The position numbers and the translations under genes are program-made. A DNA stretch of 6,802 nt from JBBPYC01 sp038200275 (lineage in GTDB: Bacteria > Pseudomonadota > Gammaproteobacteria > Burkholderiales > Burkholderiaceae_C): positions 1 to 6,802 of the forward strand of contig JBBPYC010000072.1 of NCBI GenBank assembly GCA_038200275.1. The letters run 5' to 3'. Position 1 is the first letter of the stretch. Each line of letters opens with the position of its first letter. Shown here piece by piece: positions 6,209 to 6,802 of the stretch. The notes beneath the pieces are model-generated. The model did no database searches, was not told the DNA's origin, and worked only from the letters and a program-made list of their open reading frames with translations.

Positions 6209-6802
6209 TTAACGGATCGACCGATCCGACGCAGGCAGAGCAGACGCGGCGCCGCACACCTTGCAAGCGGGGTCACGCGGCACCCGCAACTCGCTCCACT
6301 CCATGCGACGCGCGTCAAGCAGCAACAGCCGGCCTGAAAGTGATGGACCGATCTGCGCCACGAGCTTCAGCGCCTCGGCTGCCTGGCAGCTGCCGATGAT
6401 GCCGACCAGCGGCGCAAACACGCCAAGCACCGCACAGCGGGTTTCCTCGGGTGGCTGATCGGCGGGGAAAACACAGGCATAGCAGGGCGAGGCAGCATCG
6501 CGCGAATCAAACACCGCCAGTTGCCCGTCGAAGCGCAGCGCCGCGCCAGATACCAGGGGCACCCGATGCGCGACGCACGCGGCATTGATCGTCTGCCGGG
6601 TTGCGAAGTTGTCGCAGCAGTCGACCACGACGTCGGCAGCAGCGATCAGCTCACTCAGCAGCTTTGCGTCGGCCCGCTGAGCGATCGCGTGCACACTGAC
6701 TTGGCTGTTCAGTCCGGCGATCGCTTCGGCGCCAGACGCCACTTTGGCGTCCCCGACACGCGCTTCGCTGTGCGCGATCTGGCGCTGCAGGTTGGTCAGG
6801 TC
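6209..6802 (-). CDS. moeB: MoeB/ThiF/HesA-family adenylyltransferase, 5' end outside window
   Basis: The C-terminal 197 residues of an E1-like enzyme that adenylates the C-terminal glycine of a ubiquitin-like sulfur carrier (MoaD for molybdopterin, ThiS for thiamine). The frame is open from the right edge, starting D-L-T-N-L-Q-R-Q-I, whose Arg and the following G-D-A-K Lys belong to the ATP site. The glycine-rich ATP-binding start is outside the window. Next are V-V-V-D-C-C-D-N-F-A-T-R (Mg/ATP Asp), S-G-A-A-L-R-F-D-G-Q-L, and two CxxC pairs, C-Y-A-C and C-K-V-C, that would bind structural zinc. The segment E-T-R-C-A-V-L-G-V-F-A-P-L-V-G-I-I-G-S is family-typical. The protein ends shortly after the second CxxC, so there is no rhodanese domain. 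MoeB and ThiF cannot be separated from this part alone, so the symbol is tentative. Stop codon at 6209-6211. Confidence 0.88.
   Translation of the reverse strand, partial: DLTNLQRQIAHSEARVGDAKVASGAEAIAGLNSQVSVHAIAQRADAKLLSELIAAADVVVDCCDNFATRQTINAACVAHRVPLVSGAALRFDGQLAVFDSRDAASPCYACVFPADQPPEETRCAVLGVFAPLVGIIGSCQAAEALKLVAQIGPSLSGRLLLLDARRMEWSELRVPRDPACKVCGAASALPASDRSIR

Noticed and set aside
5696..6337. Plus-strand open frame of 213 codons
   Set aside because: It is antisense to the lectin-like gene, which has a clear signal peptide and conserved-looking motifs. The frame also runs across the intergenic gap into the MoeB/ThiF-type gene.
1..6802. CRISPR array, tRNA/rRNA gene, phage or toxin-antitoxin pair
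   Set aside because: I looked for evenly spaced direct repeats, cloverleaf arms and paired small ORFs and saw none that hold up.

Overview
The window is high-GC DNA whose protein sequences look most like those of a beta-proteobacterium (Burkholderiales-type). That placement rests on the texture of the cysteine synthase, the COG2509-type flavoprotein and the MoeB/ThiF-type protein, not on a marker gene, and no database search was possible.

The left end (about 1-1008) is mobile-element DNA. The 3' end of one IS5-family transposase reads in from the left edge on the plus strand. Next to it, in the opposite orientation, is a complete IS5-family element of about 842 bp. It has perfect terminal inverted repeats, a probable TA (or CTAG) target duplication, and a transposase in two reading frames joined by a -1 ribosomal slip on a run of eight A. 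The slip site is followed by a plausible stem-loop.

From about 1186 to 2299 there is no intact gene, but one decayed plus-strand gene can be reassembled across three in-frame stops and at least two later frameshifts (plus a probable one near the 5' end). The pieces suggest a zincin-type metalloprotease-like domain followed by hydrophobic segments.

Two intact plus-strand housekeeping genes follow. One is a COG2509-type FAD-dependent oxidoreductase (2402-4126). The other is an O-acetylserine-dependent cysteine synthase (cysK, 4198-5115). They are 71 bp apart and may be co-transcribed, and two back-to-back hairpins directly after cysK probably end the unit. About 290 bp of non-coding sequence follows.

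The right end is on the minus strand. The 3' two-thirds of a MoeB/ThiF-family E1-like adenylyltransferase enters from the right edge (6209-6802). Downstream of it is a secreted, four-cysteine, C-type-lectin-like protein of unknown role (5444-6130). The plus and minus blocks converge on the 5116-5443 gap.

The window is mostly ordinary chromosome with an accessory scar on the left. I found no convincing new multi-gene system. The items most worth a second look are the frameshift signal in the IS, the decayed metalloprotease-like gene with altered active-site residues, and the lectin-like secreted protein.
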